Shown one piece after another: positions 9,122 to 18,622 of a stretch of DNA of 64,000 bases. Source of the DNA: Candidatus Pantoea floridensis. GTDB lineage: Bacteria; Pseudomonadota; Gammaproteobacteria; Enterobacterales; Enterobacteriaceae. Positions within the stretch are counted from its first letter, which is position 1, and each line of letters opens with the position of its first letter. The translations under genes were made by a program, and so were the position numbers. Below the pieces are notes generated by a model. It saw only the letters and a list, made by a program, of their open reading frames with translations. It ran no database searches and had not been told where the DNA came from. The stretch is taken from positions 2,914,001-2,978,000 of the forward strand of contig NZ_OCMY01000001.1 in NCBI RefSeq assembly GCF_900215435.1, read 5' to 3'.

Positions 9122-9192
9122 AGGAGGATAACGTTGCTTTAGCAACGGCCCGAAGGGCGAGCGATAGCCGAGTAATCCTCCTGGATGCACCA
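9122..9192 (+). ncRNA. RtT-like tRNA-tail element, copy 2
   Basis: The same structure as the element at 8856, one base shorter. The outer AGGAGGAT/ATCCTCCT helix and first two hairpins are identical; the third hairpin is reduced to GC/GC around GATA. It again ends in a copied tRNA-Arg 3' tail with CCA. Confidence 0.65.
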
Positions 9193-9434
9193 TCACTTCT
9201 TCAATATCTCTCAGTTTTTGACACTCAGTTTCTGAATCCTCCAACATCAATCTCTCAGTCCACTAAAAAACGCTGTAATTACCGCCGTTTATCCCCGGCA
9301 TTGCACTCTGACCTTTTTCCTAAAACGAAAAATGCTAATGCTTTCAAAGCATTTGCGGTTAAGCGCGCCTGGCGACAACCTGAGCGCATTAAGCTAAAGT
9401 AATGGCTCATTTTGTGGTACTCGACGGAGTGACA

Positions 9435-10001
9435 ATGTACGACCAATATGACGCCCTGATTTTCGATATGGACGGCACCATTCTCGATACTGAGCCGACA
9501 CATCGAAAAGCCTGGCAGCAGGTGTTGAGCCGCTATGGTTTCACCATGGATGAAGAAAAAATGGTGGGTTTCAACGGTGCGCCAACCTGGCAACTGGCGC
9601 AGTTCATTGTTGAGCAGAATAATGCCAGTCACGATCCACATCTGCTGGCGGCGGAAAAAACCGCTGCACTGAAAGCAATGCTGTTGGATGATGTGCGCCC
9701 GCTTCCGTTGATGGACGTCGTCAAGGCTTATCATGGTCGTCGTCCGATGGCGGTAGGCACCGGCAGCGAGCACAGTCTGGCGAAAGCACTGCTTGAAGAG
9801 TTAGGTGTTTACCACCTGTTTGATGCGGTTGTCGGGGCTGATGACGTACAGCGTCATAAACCGCAACCGGATACCTTTTTACGCTGCGCCGAATTGATGG
9901 GTATCGCGCCCGAGCGCTGTGTGGTGTTTGAGGATGCTGACTTTGGCGTACAAGCCGCTAAAGCAGCAGGCATGGACGTGGTTGATGTCCGTTTACTGTG
10001 A
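9435..10001 (+). CDS. yqaB: Fructose-1-P / 6-phosphogluconate phosphatase (HAD family)
   Basis: A 188-residue HAD-superfamily phosphatase equal in length to E. coli YqaB. Motif I is FDMDGTILDTEPTH with the nucleophilic aspartate; motif II lies in VGTGSE; the motif III lysine is in HKPQPDTF; motif IV is FEDADFG. The family dephosphorylates sugar phosphates such as fructose-1-phosphate in the cytosol. The ATG at 9435 follows CGGAG and matches the E. coli start; an upstream in-frame ATG at 9402 would add 11 unsupported residues. It overlaps yqaA by 4 bases, so the two are translationally coupled. Confidence 0.94.
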   Translation: MYDQYDALIFDMDGTILDTEPTHRKAWQQVLSRYGFTMDEEKMVGFNGAPTWQLAQFIVEQNNASHDPHLLAAEKTAALKAMLLDDVRPLPLMDVVKAYHGRRPMAVGTGSEHSLAKALLEELGVYHLFDAVVGADDVQRHKPQPDTFLRCAELMGIAPERCVVFEDADFGVQAAKAAGMDVVDVRLL

Positions 10002-10426
10002 ATGAATTCCTGACCTATGGATCGTTATTCGGCAGTAGCTTTCTGAGCGCAACCCTGTTACCGGGAAGCTCGGAAGCAGTGCTGGTAGCACTGCTGATCG
10101 CTCAAAAGGGCTCGGTTTATGGATTGTTATTGGCCGCATCAGTGGGAAACACGCTGGGTGGCCTGACCAACATTCTTCTTGGTCGCCTGATGCCGCTTAA
10201 AAAGCAAGGGCGATGGCACGACACAGCAATGACGTGGTTACACCGATTGGGACCTGCAGCACTGATTTTTAGCTGGCTGCCGGTAGTGGGCGACTTACTT
10301 TGCGTGCTTGCAGGTTGGTTACGCTTTGCCTGGCTGCCTTCGGTGCTGTTCCTCACCATCGGTAAAACGCTGCGTTATATCGTTATCGCGACTGCCACCT
10401 TACAAACTTTGCAATGGTGGCATTGA
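9998..10426 (+). CDS. yqaA: Small inner-membrane protein YqaA (SNARE-associated/VTT family)
   Basis: A 142-residue hydrophobic protein with several predicted membrane segments and the family signatures [14 protein letters not shown] and [16 protein letters not shown], followed by [16 protein letters not shown]. It belongs to the DedA-like VTT fold; no precise role is established for YqaA. Its ATG overlaps the yqaB stop (ATGA-type overlap), and the E. coli order yqaB-yqaA-gshA is preserved. Confidence 0.9.
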   Translation: MNEFLTYGSLFGSSFLSATLLPGSSEAVLVALLIAQKGSVYGLLLAASVGNTLGGLTNILLGRLMPLKKQGRWHDTAMTWLHRLGPAALIFSWLPVVGDLLCVLAGWLRFAWLPSVLFLTIGKTLRYIVIATATLQTLQWWH

Positions 10427-10499
10427 TTCGCACAGATTCGAGGCTACGGTTAACATTATGCTGAACAAAAATAAATTATTCACACAGCGGGAGGTTAAT

Positions 10500-12062
10500 G
10501 TGATCCCGGACGTATCAAAGGCGCTTTCCTGGCTGGAAGCGCATCCTGACGCGTTAAAGGGTATCGGCCGTGGTATTGAGCGCGAATCATTACGCGTCAA
10601 GCCCGATGGTCACCTGGCAACGACAGGACATCCTGAGTCACTCGGTTCCGCGCTCAAGCACGATTGGATTACCACCGATTTTGCTGAAACGCTGATGGAG
10701 TTCATCACGCCAGTTGATCAGGACATCGATCGATCGCTGGCCTTCCTGCGTGATATTCACCGTCATGTGGCGCGTGAATTGGGCGAGGAACGTTTGTGGC
10801 CGTTTAGCATGCCTGGCTACATTGATGACGTTAATAGCATTGAGCTAGCGCAGTATGGCAGCTCGAATATCGGCAAAATGAAAACGTTGTATCGACAGGG
10901 GCTTAAAAACCGTTACAGCGCGCTAATGCAGATCATCTCTGGCGTGCATTACAACTTTTCGCTGCCGCTGTCGTTCTGGCAGGAATGGGCGGATGTGAAA
11001 GATGCAGAAAGCGGTAAAGAGACCATCTCTGCTGGCTATCTGCGCTTAATTCGCAACTATTATCGCTTTGGCTGGGTGATTCCGTATCTGTTTGGTGCAT
11101 CACCGGCAATCTGCTCCTCTTTCCTGCAGGGGCGTGAAAGTACGTTGCCGTTTGAAACTGATGGCAAGGGGACGTTGTGGCTACCTCACGCTACGTCATT
11201 GCGCTTAAGCGATCTGGGTTACACCAATAAATCGCAGAGCGGATTAGGCATCACCTTCAACTCGCTGGAAGGCTACGTAGCGGCTCTGAAAGCAGCGATT
11301 AAAACGCCGTCGGAAGAGTATGCGGCGATGGGCACCAAAGATGCCGAAGGCAACTGGCTACAGCTGAATACCAATGTACTGCAGATTGAAAATGAGCTGT
11401 ATGCGCCGATTCGTCCGAAACGCGTGACGCGTTCAGGCGAGGCACCGTCCGATGCGTTGCTGCGCGGCGGTATCGAATACATAGAAGTGCGCTCACTGGA
11501 TATCAACCCATTCTCCGCAATCGGTGTAGATGCCGATCAGGCACGTTTCCTCGATCTGTTCCTGATTTGGTGTACGCTGGCCGATGCGCCAGAAATGAGT
11601 TCAGATGAGCTTCTGTGTACGCGTAATAACTGGAATCGCGTCGTGATGGAAGGGCGTAAGCCGGGTCAGGTTATTGCTGTGGGCTGTAGCGAAACAGAAC
11701 ACACGCTGGTTGAAGTGGGCAAGGCTCTGTTTGCCGATCTGCGTCGCGTGGCGGAAGTCCTCGACAGCAATCATGGCAACACGCAATATCAACAGGTTTG
11801 CGATCAACTGGTGGCATCATTTGACGATCCTGAGCTAACCTATTCGGCGCGCATCCTTCATGCCATCAAAGAAAACGGTTTGACCGGCGCAGGCGTGGCA
11901 TTGGCGGAACAATATCGTCATCTGTTGTGCGAGGAGTCGCTAGAAATTCTTACTGAAGATGATTTTAGTCGTCAGGCGCGGGAATCGGTACAGGCACAAG
12001 AGAAGCTGGAAGAGAGCGATACGCTGGATTTCGAAAGCTACCTTGCAGGTCGCGAAGGCTAG
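10500..12062 (+). CDS. gshA: Glutamate-cysteine ligase
   Basis: GshA makes gamma-glutamylcysteine, the first and rate-limiting step of glutathione synthesis. The 520-residue reading is close to the E. coli enzyme (518). Conserved stretches include [66 protein letters not shown] and [14 protein letters not shown], which cover the glutamate, ATP and magnesium sites. I chose GTG at 10500 because GGGAGG lies 5 bases upstream and the protein then starts IPDVSKAL, like E. coli. A longer reading from ATG 10459 is possible but lacks homology. Confidence 0.96.
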   Translation: MIPDVSKALSWLEAHPDALKGIGRGIERESLRVKPDGHLATTGHPESLGSALKHDWITTDFAETLMEFITPVDQDIDRSLAFLRDIHRHVARELGEERLWPFSMPGYIDDVNSIELAQYGSSNIGKMKTLYRQGLKNRYSALMQIISGVHYNFSLPLSFWQEWADVKDAESGKETISAGYLRLIRNYYRFGWVIPYLFGASPAICSSFLQGRESTLPFETDGKGTLWLPHATSLRLSDLGYTNKSQSGLGITFNSLEGYVAALKAAIKTPSEEYAAMGTKDAEGNWLQLNTNVLQIENELYAPIRPKRVTRSGEAPSDALLRGGIEYIEVRSLDINPFSAIGVDADQARFLDLFLIWCTLADAPEMSSDELLCTRNNWNRVVMEGRKPGQVIAVGCSETEHTLVEVGKALFADLRRVAEVLDSNHGNTQYQQVCDQLVASFDDPELTYSARILHAIKENGLTGAGVALAEQYRHLLCEESLEILTEDDFSRQARESVQAQEKLEESDTLDFESYLAGREG

Positions 12063-12065
12063 AAA

Positions 12066-12141
12066 AGAAAATGGCCACATCAATGTGGCCAAAATTAACA
12101 TCTCTGTTGTCAGGGATGATGATAACAAATGCGCGTCTTTC
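12066..12141 (-). ncRNA. micA: MicA small RNA
   Basis: Read on the minus strand, the sequence starts GAAAGACGCGCATTTG, continues with TTATCATCATCCCTG and ends in a terminator hairpin TGGCCACA/TGTGGCCA (12072-12091) followed by ATTTTCTTTT. This is nearly identical in order and sequence to E. coli MicA, an Hfq-dependent sRNA that represses ompA and other outer-membrane mRNAs during envelope stress. Its position between gshA and luxS, antisense to both, is also that of E. coli. Ends are inferred from the homologue. Confidence 0.93.
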
Positions 12142-12147
12142 ATATAT

Positions 12148-12175
12148 TCAGACGTTGGGCGAACAGAAAAGTTTC
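12148..12175 (-). promoter_or_regulatory. Sigma-E promoter of micA
   Basis: On the minus strand GAAACTT (12169-12175) and GTCTGA (12148-12153) are spaced by 15 bases, matching the sigma-E consensus. The inferred MicA 5' end is 7 bases past the -10 box. The site lies in the luxS leader. Confidence 0.88.
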
Positions 12176-12212
12176 ATCGTTTTAAAAAAAATTCCAAAAC
12201 AGGAGGTGACGT

Positions 12213-12728
12213 ATGCCACTACTGGATAGTTTTACTGTTGATCACACCATCATGGGCGCACCCGCAGTGCGCGTAGCAAAAACCATGAAGACTCCGCATG
12301 GCGATACCATCACCGTTTTCGACCTGCGTTTCTGCCGTCCGAATATCGACATTCTGACTGAGCGTGGCATTCATACGCTGGAGCATCTGTTTGCCGGCTT
12401 TATGCGTAATCACCTGAATGGTGATGGCGTAGAAATCGTTGATATCTCGCCAATGGGCTGCCGCACCGGTTTCTACATGAGCCTGATTGGTACGCCTGAC
12501 GAGCAGCGCGTGGCAAAAGCCTGGAAAGGCGCGATGGAAGATGTGCTGAAGGTTAAAGAGCAGAGCCAGATTCCTGAACTGAACGAATACCAATGCGGTA
12601 GCTACAAGCTGCACTCACTGGATGAAGCGCAGCAGATCGCGCGCAATGTGCTGGCTCACGACATTGGCGTGAACCGCAACGAAGATCTGAAGCTGCCGGC
12701 TGAGAAGTTGAAAGAGCTGCACATTTAG
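12213..12728 (+). CDS. luxS: S-ribosylhomocysteine lyase
   Basis: LuxS cleaves S-ribosylhomocysteine to homocysteine and DPD, the precursor of autoinducer-2, within the activated methyl cycle. The 171-residue protein has the standard size. The metal site is HTLEH in [15 protein letters not shown] together with the cysteine of [11 protein letters not shown]. The start follows AGGAGGTGACGT, a very strong ribosome binding site. It is divergent from micA; its end is convergent with yfjD, where E. coli has emrB. Confidence 0.98.
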   Translation: MPLLDSFTVDHTIMGAPAVRVAKTMKTPHGDTITVFDLRFCRPNIDILTERGIHTLEHLFAGFMRNHLNGDGVEIVDISPMGCRTGFYMSLIGTPDEQRVAKAWKGAMEDVLKVKEQSQIPELNEYQCGSYKLHSLDEAQQIARNVLAHDIGVNRNEDLKLPAEKLKELHI

Positions 12729-12753
12729 TTGAAATGGTGCTTATGCACAATGA

Positions 12754-12784
12754 AAAACGCCGCGATTATCGCGGCGTTTTTGTT
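12754..12784. terminator. Bidirectional terminator luxS / yfjD
   Basis: AAAACGCCGCGAT pairs with ATCGCGGCGTTTT, with A and T runs on both sides, so it can serve both convergent genes. Confidence 0.9.
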
Positions 12785-12792
12785 TGCTGACT

Positions 12793-14082
12793 TCAGGATC
12801 CAATGGAGGATTTCAGCGCATGATGCGGCGTGATGCGTATCTGCTTAACCATGTTGTCCTGCACATCGAGGATATCAATATCGTAAGCACCTAGCGTAAC
12901 GCGCGTATCGACCAGCGGAATCTCTTCCAGCGCTTCCAGCAGCATGCCGTTAATGGTGCGGGCATCCTCTTCCGGCAATGTCCAGTTGAAGGCTTTATTG
13001 ATTTCACGCACGTTGGCGCTGCCTTCAATGATAACGGAGCCGTCATTCTGCGGCATCACCTCTTCGGCGAGAGACGGCGACATTGAAGTGGTGAAATCGC
13101 CCACGATCTCTTCCAGAATGTCTTCAATGGTCACTAATCCTTTGATATCACCATATTCATCCACGACAAGACCGACTTTCTTCTTATTACGCTGAAATTT
13201 TACCAGCTGTACGTTAAGCGGCGTGCCTTCAGGCACATAGTAAATTTCATCGGCAGCACGCAACAGACGATCTTTGTTGAACTCTTTTTTCTCGGTCATC
13301 ATGCGCCATGCTTCACGTACGCGCAGCATGCCGACGCAATCGTCCAGTGAATCGCGGAACAGAACGATGCGTCCATGTGGCGAATGACTAAGTTGACGCA
13401 CAATGGATTTCCAGTCGTCATTAACGTTGATGCCGACGATTTCATTGCGTGGCACCATAATGTCGTCCACGCTGACTTTCTCCAGATCGAGTACTGAGAG
13501 CAGCATGTCCTGATTGCGACGCGACATCAGCGAGCGTGACTCATGCACAATGGTGCGCAGCTCTTCTTTGCTGAGCGCTGAATTGATTGAACCATCGGTT
13601 TTAATGCCCACCATACGCATTAAAATCTTGGTGATGGTATTCAGCAGCCACACCAGCGGCAGCATCACATATTGCAGTGGCGCCAGTAACACACTGCTTG
13701 GATAGGCCACCTTCTCTGGATAGAGCGCAGCAATCGTCTTCGGCAGCACTTCAGCAAATACCAGCACCACAAACGTCAGGATACCGGTAGCAATCGCTAC
13801 GCCAGCATCGCCATACAGGCGCATACCAACAATAGTGCCGAGAGCGGAAGCGAGGATATTGACGAGGTTGTTGCCGATTAAAACCAGGCTGATCAGGCGA
13901 TCGGGGCGACGCAGTAATTTTTCCACACGGCGTGCGCCGCGGTTACCGCTTTTCGCTTTATGGCGCAGTTTGTAACGGTTGAGCGTCATCATACCGGTCT
14001 CTGAACCGGAGAAATACGCAGAGACCAGCACCATGATGACCAGCGTAATGATCAGCGTGGTGGTTGAAACGTGTTCCAACAC
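12793..14082 (-). CDS. yfjD: CNNM/CorC-type inner-membrane protein YfjD
   Basis: A 429-residue protein with an N-terminal DUF21 transmembrane domain (LIITLVIMVLVSAYFSGSETGMM, then NNLVNILASALGTIVG and FAEVLPKTIAALYPE), a pair of CBS domains in the middle and a C-terminal CorC/HlyC domain. The family is linked to magnesium/cobalt transport; the E. coli member is uncharacterised. I chose GTG at 14082: AAGGA lies just upstream and the protein then begins LEHVSTTTLI, as in E. coli. An earlier ATG at 14130 would add residues with no homology. It follows ypjD by 7 bases and is likely co-transcribed with it. Confidence 0.92.
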   Translation of the reverse strand: MLEHVSTTTLIITLVIMVLVSAYFSGSETGMMTLNRYKLRHKAKSGNRGARRVEKLLRRPDRLISLVLIGNNLVNILASALGTIVGMRLYGDAGVAIATGILTFVVLVFAEVLPKTIAALYPEKVAYPSSVLLAPLQYVMLPLVWLLNTITKILMRMVGIKTDGSINSALSKEELRTIVHESRSLMSRRNQDMLLSVLDLEKVSVDDIMVPRNEIVGINVNDDWKSIVRQLSHSPHGRIVLFRDSLDDCVGMLRVREAWRMMTEKKEFNKDRLLRAADEIYYVPEGTPLNVQLVKFQRNKKKVGLVVDEYGDIKGLVTIEDILEEIVGDFTTSMSPSLAEEVMPQNDGSVIIEGSANVREINKAFNWTLPEEDARTINGMLLEALEEIPLVDTRVTLGAYDIDILDVQDNMVKQIRITPHHALKSSIGS

Positions 14083-14089
14083 AAAATCC

Positions 14090-14884
14090 TTAGTGAGATG
14101 TGAGCAGGTGCTGAAGCACGCGACTGCCAAAGTAGGCCATGGTCAGCAGCAGCGCACCGCCGCAGTTAAACCATACGACGCGGCGTCCGCGCCAGCCTTC
14201 GTGATAGTGTCCCCAGAGCAAAACAATATAGACAAACCAGGCAATGATGGAGAGAACCGCCTTATCCACGTTCTCGGCGCTAAACAGGTTGTGCATAAAG
14301 AACAGACCGGTGCAGAGCACCAGCGTTAATAGCACCACGCCGATTTGCGTAATGTGAAACATCTTACGCTCAATACTGAGCAGCGGTGGCATATCCTGGG
14401 TGAAAGCCAGCTTCTTATTTTTCAGCTGGTAGTCAATCCACGCCAACTGCAATGCATAAAGTGCAGCAATAATTAGCGTGGCATAGGCAAACAGCGACAG
14501 GCCGATGTGCACCATCATGCCCGGAGTGGTTTCCAGATGAGTGATAAAGGCATTCGGCACAAAAGTGGCAAAGGCCAGATTGATCAGCGCAAAGCCGTAA
14601 ACAATCGGTAGCAGCAGCCAGCCGCGATTACGCGAGGCGACAATCGTCATGATGGCGCAGATCAGCAGGCTAACTAACGAGCCAATATTCAGCAGGCTAA
14701 GGTTTTGCCCGTTATCGACGGCAAAAATGCGCTGCTGCAAGGCAACGGCGTGCGCAATCAGCGCCACGCAGGCTGAAAGTACGGCAAAACGACGCCAGCC
14801 ACCATTGCGTTTAAGCAGGCTGGGAATGATCAATGCAAGGCTGAGGGAGTAGGCGAACAGCGCCACGATCGCGAAAACGAACAT
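14090..14884 (-). CDS. ypjD: Inner-membrane cytochrome c assembly-like protein YpjD
   Basis: A 264-residue polytopic protein of the CcsA/CcmC-like family. It has about eight membrane segments, the tryptophan-rich stretch NRGWLLLPIVYGFALINL and the conserved HIGLSLFAYATL and WGHYHEGWRGRR, which carries a likely haem-ligand histidine. Enterobacteria use the Ccm system for cytochrome c, so its actual role is unknown. The start ATG at 14884 follows AAGGATCT. It is divergent from ffh and precedes yfjD, as in E. coli. Confidence 0.9.
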   Translation of the reverse strand: MFVFAIVALFAYSLSLALIIPSLLKRNGGWRRFAVLSACVALIAHAVALQQRIFAVDNGQNLSLLNIGSLVSLLICAIMTIVASRNRGWLLLPIVYGFALINLAFATFVPNAFITHLETTPGMMVHIGLSLFAYATLIIAALYALQLAWIDYQLKNKKLAFTQDMPPLLSIERKMFHITQIGVVLLTLVLCTGLFFMHNLFSAENVDKAVLSIIAWFVYIVLLWGHYHEGWRGRRVVWFNCGGALLLTMAYFGSRVLQHLLTSH

Positions 14885-15051
14885 AGATCCTTTCAGGTAT
14901 CGGTCAGATAAGGAAAAAAGCAGTATAGCGCCAGCAGCAGCAGGCTCCAAACGATCTGACGGTCAATTGCAGAGATCGCTCCATCTTCGTGTTATAATCC
15001 GCCGCATTGTGTCGCCTATGGCGGCCTCGCTACGGTTCTAAGTGAGAGAGC

Positions 15052-16413
15052 ATGTTTGATAATTTAACCGATCGTTTGTCGCAAACCCTGCGCAATATCA
15101 GCGGCCGCGGAAGGCTGACCGAAGACAACATCAAAGACACACTGCGTGAAGTACGCATGGCGCTACTGGAAGCCGACGTTGCGCTGCCGGTGGTACGTGA
15201 ATTTATTAATCGCGTAAAAGAAGCCGCCGTTGGCCACGATGTGAACAAAAGCCTGACGCCAGGCCAGGAGTTCATCAAAATCGTGCGCAACGAACTGGTT
15301 GCGGCGATGGGCGCCGAAAACAATGCGCTCAATCTGAATGCGCAGCCGCCAGCCGTGGTGCTGATGGCGGGTTTGCAGGGTGCCGGTAAAACGACCAGCG
15401 TGGCGAAACTGGGTAAATTCTTGCGCGAGAAGCACAAGAAGAAAGTCTTAGTGGTTTCTGCTGACGTTTATCGCCCCGCGGCGATCAAACAGTTAGAAAC
15501 CCTGGCACAGCAGGTTGGCGTCGATTTCTGCCCATCTGATTTGAGCCAGAAGCCAGTTGATATTGTTCAGAACGCGCTGAAAGAAGCCAAACTGCAATTC
15601 TACGATGTGCTGCTGGTGGATACCGCCGGTCGTTTACACGTTGATGAAGCGATGATGGATGAAATCAAACAGGTACACGCCGCGATTAATCCGGTGGAAA
15701 CCCTGTTTGTGGTCGATGCGATGACGGGTCAGGATGCCGCCAATACGGCAAAAGCCTTCAATGAAGCGCTGCCGCTGACCGGTGTCATCTTGACGAAAGT
15801 CGACGGTGATGCGCGCGGTGGTGCGGCGCTGTCGATTCGCCACATTACCGGCAAGCCAATCAAATTCATGGGGATGGGCGAGAAGACTGAGGCGCTGGAA
15901 GCATTCTATCCAGACCGTATCGCGTCGCGCATTCTCGGCATGGGCGATGTGCTGTCGCTGATTGAAGATATCGAAAGCAAAGTTGACCGCGATCAGGCGG
16001 AGAAACTGGCTAAGAAGTTGAAAACCGGCGACGGTTTCGATCTCAACGACTTCCTTGAGCAGCTGAAGCAGATGCGCAACATGGGCGGTATGGCGAGCCT
16101 GATGGGCAAACTGCCGGGCATGGGTCAACTGCCTGATAACGTTAAATCGCAGATGGATGACAAAGTACTGGTTCGCATGGAAGCCATCATCAACTCGATG
16201 ACGCGTAAAGAGCGTGAGAAGCCAGAAATCATCAAGGGTTCGCGCAAACGTCGTATTGCGCTGGGCTCGGGCATGCAGGTGCAAGACGTCAATCGATTGC
16301 TGAAACAGTTCGATGATATGCAGCGCATGATGAAGAAAATGAAGAAAGGCGGCATGGCCAAAATGATGCGTGGCATGAAAGGTATGATGCCGCCTGGATT
16401 CCCTGGTCGCTAA
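15052..16413 (+). CDS. ffh: Signal recognition particle protein Ffh
   Basis: Ffh binds 4.5S RNA and signal sequences of nascent inner-membrane proteins, and delivers ribosomes to FtsY. The 453-residue protein has the helical N domain, a GTPase domain with the P-loop GLQGAGKT at residues 107-114, DTAGR and TKVDGDARGG, and a methionine-rich M domain (MRNMGGMASLMGKLPGMGQ and the MMKKMKKGGMAKMMRGMKGMM tail). It lies directly upstream of the rpsP operon. The ATG follows a purine-rich GTGAGAGAGC. Confidence 0.98.
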   Translation: MFDNLTDRLSQTLRNISGRGRLTEDNIKDTLREVRMALLEADVALPVVREFINRVKEAAVGHDVNKSLTPGQEFIKIVRNELVAAMGAENNALNLNAQPPAVVLMAGLQGAGKTTSVAKLGKFLREKHKKKVLVVSADVYRPAAIKQLETLAQQVGVDFCPSDLSQKPVDIVQNALKEAKLQFYDVLLVDTAGRLHVDEAMMDEIKQVHAAINPVETLFVVDAMTGQDAANTAKAFNEALPLTGVILTKVDGDARGGAALSIRHITGKPIKFMGMGEKTEALEAFYPDRIASRILGMGDVLSLIEDIESKVDRDQAEKLAKKLKTGDGFDLNDFLEQLKQMRNMGGMASLMGKLPGMGQLPDNVKSQMDDKVLVRMEAIINSMTRKEREKPEIIKGSRKRRIALGSGMQVQDVNRLLKQFDDMQRMMKKMKKGGMAKMMRGMKGMMPPGFPGR

Positions 16414-16497
16414 CGCGACCGCCGAAAAGCCGGAAATTTAGCACGCTCAGGTTGCTTTTTGCGCCAAAATGAGTAAAATTTTCGGGCTTTTTATATC

Positions 16498-16533
16498 GCG
16501 CTCGGGCCCCGTTCCTCGATGGGGCCCGAGCGC
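16498..16533 (+). terminator. Strong hairpin between ffh and rpsP
   Basis: GCGCTCGGGCCCC (16498-16510) pairs perfectly with GGGGCCCGAGCGC (16521-16533) over a 10-base loop, followed by TTTATTA. It may terminate ffh, attenuate the rpsP operon, or both. Its end is only 22 bases from the rpsP start codon. Confidence 0.75.
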
Positions 16534-16555
16534 TTTATTAACTAATGAGGATGTT

Positions 16556-16804
16556 ATGGTAACAATTCGTTTGGCACGTCACGGCGCTAAAAAGCGTCCG
16601 TTCTATCAGGTCGTCGTTACTGACAGCCGCAATGCGCGTAACGGTCGTTTCATCGAGCGCGTAGGTTTCTTCAACCCGATCGCTTCTGGTCAGGCTGAAG
16701 GTCTGCGTCTGGATCTGGACCGTATTGAGCACTGGGTTGGCCAGGGCGCAACGCTTTCTGATCGCGTTAACGCGCTGATCAAAGAAGCAAAAAAAGCAGC
16801 TTAA
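16556..16804 (+). CDS. rpsP: 30S ribosomal protein S16
   Basis: The 82-residue small-subunit protein needed for early 30S assembly. It starts [20 protein letters not shown] and contains [18 protein letters not shown], both characteristic. The ATG at 16556 follows GAGGATGTT; the longer reading upstream runs through the hairpin and is not coding. It is first gene of the rpsP-rimM-trmD-rplS operon. Confidence 0.99.
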   Translation: MVTIRLARHGAKKRPFYQVVVTDSRNARNGRFIERVGFFNPIASGQAEGLRLDLDRIEHWVGQGATLSDRVNALIKEAKKAA

Positions 16805-16822
16805 TCTGTCACGGTGGTGAGC

Positions 16823-17371
16823 ATGAGCATTAAACCTGCCGGGCAGCCTCCCGTTAACCCGATCGTATTGGGAAAAATGGGTGCGGCTTACGGCATTCGA
16901 GGTTGGCTCAAAGTGTTTTCCTCCACTGAAGACGCTGAAAGCATCTTCGACTACCAACCCTGGTTCATCCAGCGCGCCGGTAAATGGCAGCAGGTCGAAC
17001 TTGAGGGCTGGAAGCACCACAATCAGGACTTGATCATCAAAGTCACAGGCATTGACGATCGGGACGCTGCGGCGCAGTTAACCAATTGCGAAATCACGGT
17101 TGACTCCACGCAGCTGCCAGCGCTGGAAGCAGGCGATTACTACTGGAAAGACCTTATGGGTATGAAAGTAGTCAACCTCGAAGGCTATGAGATGGGCAAA
17201 GTCATTGATTTGATGGAAACCGGATCAAACGACGTTCTCGTCGTTAAGGCAAACCTGAAGGATGCATTTGGTGCGCAAGAGCGGTTAATTCCGTTTCTTG
17301 ATGAACAGGTTATCAAGAAAGTCGATCTCTCTACTGGCCTTATTGAAGTAGATTGGGATCCTGGTTTTTGA
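16823..17371 (+). CDS. rimM: Ribosome maturation factor RimM
   Basis: RimM assists assembly of the 30S head and binds S19. The 182-residue product equals the E. coli length. The N-terminal barrel carries [19 protein letters not shown], and the C-terminal PRC-barrel carries [10 protein letters not shown] and [10 protein letters not shown], ending IEVDWDPGF. The ATG at 16823 gives the family N-terminus; a GTG 9 bases earlier is a less likely alternative. It is the second gene of the operon, 18 bases after rpsP. Confidence 0.98.
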   Translation: MSIKPAGQPPVNPIVLGKMGAAYGIRGWLKVFSSTEDAESIFDYQPWFIQRAGKWQQVELEGWKHHNQDLIIKVTGIDDRDAAAQLTNCEITVDSTQLPALEAGDYYWKDLMGMKVVNLEGYEMGKVIDLMETGSNDVLVVKANLKDAFGAQERLIPFLDEQVIKKVDLSTGLIEVDWDPGF

Positions 17372-17406
17372 TCTCCGGACAATCCGGTAACGTAACGGCG
17401 AACGCG

Positions 17407-18171
17407 ATGTGGATTGGTGTTATTAGCCTGTTTCCAGAGATGTTTCGCGCTATTACCGAGTACGGGGTAACTGGCCGGGCAGTAAAAAATGGCCTGCTCA
17501 ACATTCAAAGCTGGAGTCCTCGTGACTTCACGCACGACCGGCACCGTACCGTGGACGACCGTCCTTACGGCGGCGGACCGGGAATGTTGATGATGGTGCA
17601 ACCCTTACGGGATGCCATCTCCGCAGCGAAAGCGGCGGCGGGAGAGGGCGCTAAGGTGATTTATCTTTCACCTCAGGGGCGCAAACTGGACCAACAGGGC
17701 GTTTGCGAGCTGGCGACGAATCAGAAGTTGATTCTGGTTTGTGGTCGTTACGAAGGGATAGATGAGCGCGTAATTCACACTGAGATTGACGAAGAATGGT
17801 CAATCGGTGATTACGTTCTCAGTGGCGGTGAGCTGCCAGCCATGACGTTAATTGACTCGGTCGCCAGGTTTATTCCCGGCGTGTTGGGGAAACAGGCGTC
17901 AGCCGATGAGGATTCGTTCTCGGATGGTTTGCTGGATTGCCCGCACTACACCCGACCTGAAGTGTTAGAAGGGATGGAGGTTCCGCCAGTTTTACTGTCG
18001 GGCAACCATGCCGATATTCGCCGCTGGCGTCTGAAACAGTCGTTAGGCCGTACCTGGCTAAGAAGACCTGAACTTCTGGAAAACCTGGCTCTGACTGAAG
18101 AGCAAGCACGGTTGCTAAATGAGTTCCAGCGTGAACATCAGCAGCAACAAAACGATGAGGCGGGAGAGTAA
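17407..18171 (+). CDS. trmD: tRNA (guanine-37-N1)-methyltransferase
   Basis: TrmD makes m1G37 in tRNAs reading CNN codons and so prevents +1 frameshifting. The 254-residue SPOUT enzyme has the trefoil-knot SAM site in [21 protein letters not shown] and [15 protein letters not shown], and the linker aspartate region around [19 protein letters not shown]. The ATG at 17407 matches the E. coli start ([13 protein letters not shown]). It is the third gene of the operon. Confidence 0.98.
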   Translation: MWIGVISLFPEMFRAITEYGVTGRAVKNGLLNIQSWSPRDFTHDRHRTVDDRPYGGGPGMLMMVQPLRDAISAAKAAAGEGAKVIYLSPQGRKLDQQGVCELATNQKLILVCGRYEGIDERVIHTEIDEEWSIGDYVLSGGELPAMTLIDSVARFIPGVLGKQASADEDSFSDGLLDCPHYTRPEVLEGMEVPPVLLSGNHADIRRWRLKQSLGRTWLRRPELLENLALTEEQARLLNEFQREHQQQQNDEAGE

Positions 18172-18564
<393 letters not shown>

Positions 18565-18590
18565 GCGACTTCTCAAAGTTAATAGCAAAC

Positions 18591-18622
18591 AAGGGGTTGG
18601 CCATTTGGCCAGCCCCTTTTTT
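18591..18622 (+). terminator. rpsP operon terminator
   Basis: AAGGGGTTGGCC pairs with GGCCAGCCCCTT (one G-T pair) over ATTT, followed by a run of T. It reaches the 3' end of the convergent GNAT gene. Confidence 0.92.

Larger units (their letters stand above)
8662..9192 (+). repeat. Tandem duplication of a spacer + tRNA-Arg + RtT-like unit
   Basis: Bases 8662-8927 (266 bp) are repeated at 8928-9192 (265 bp). The two units differ only in one short stretch, GGGCAAGGCGAT against GGGCGAGCGAT. Each unit holds a 55-base spacer, one complete tRNA-Arg and a 3' segment ending in a copied tRNA tail. Confidence 0.95.
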
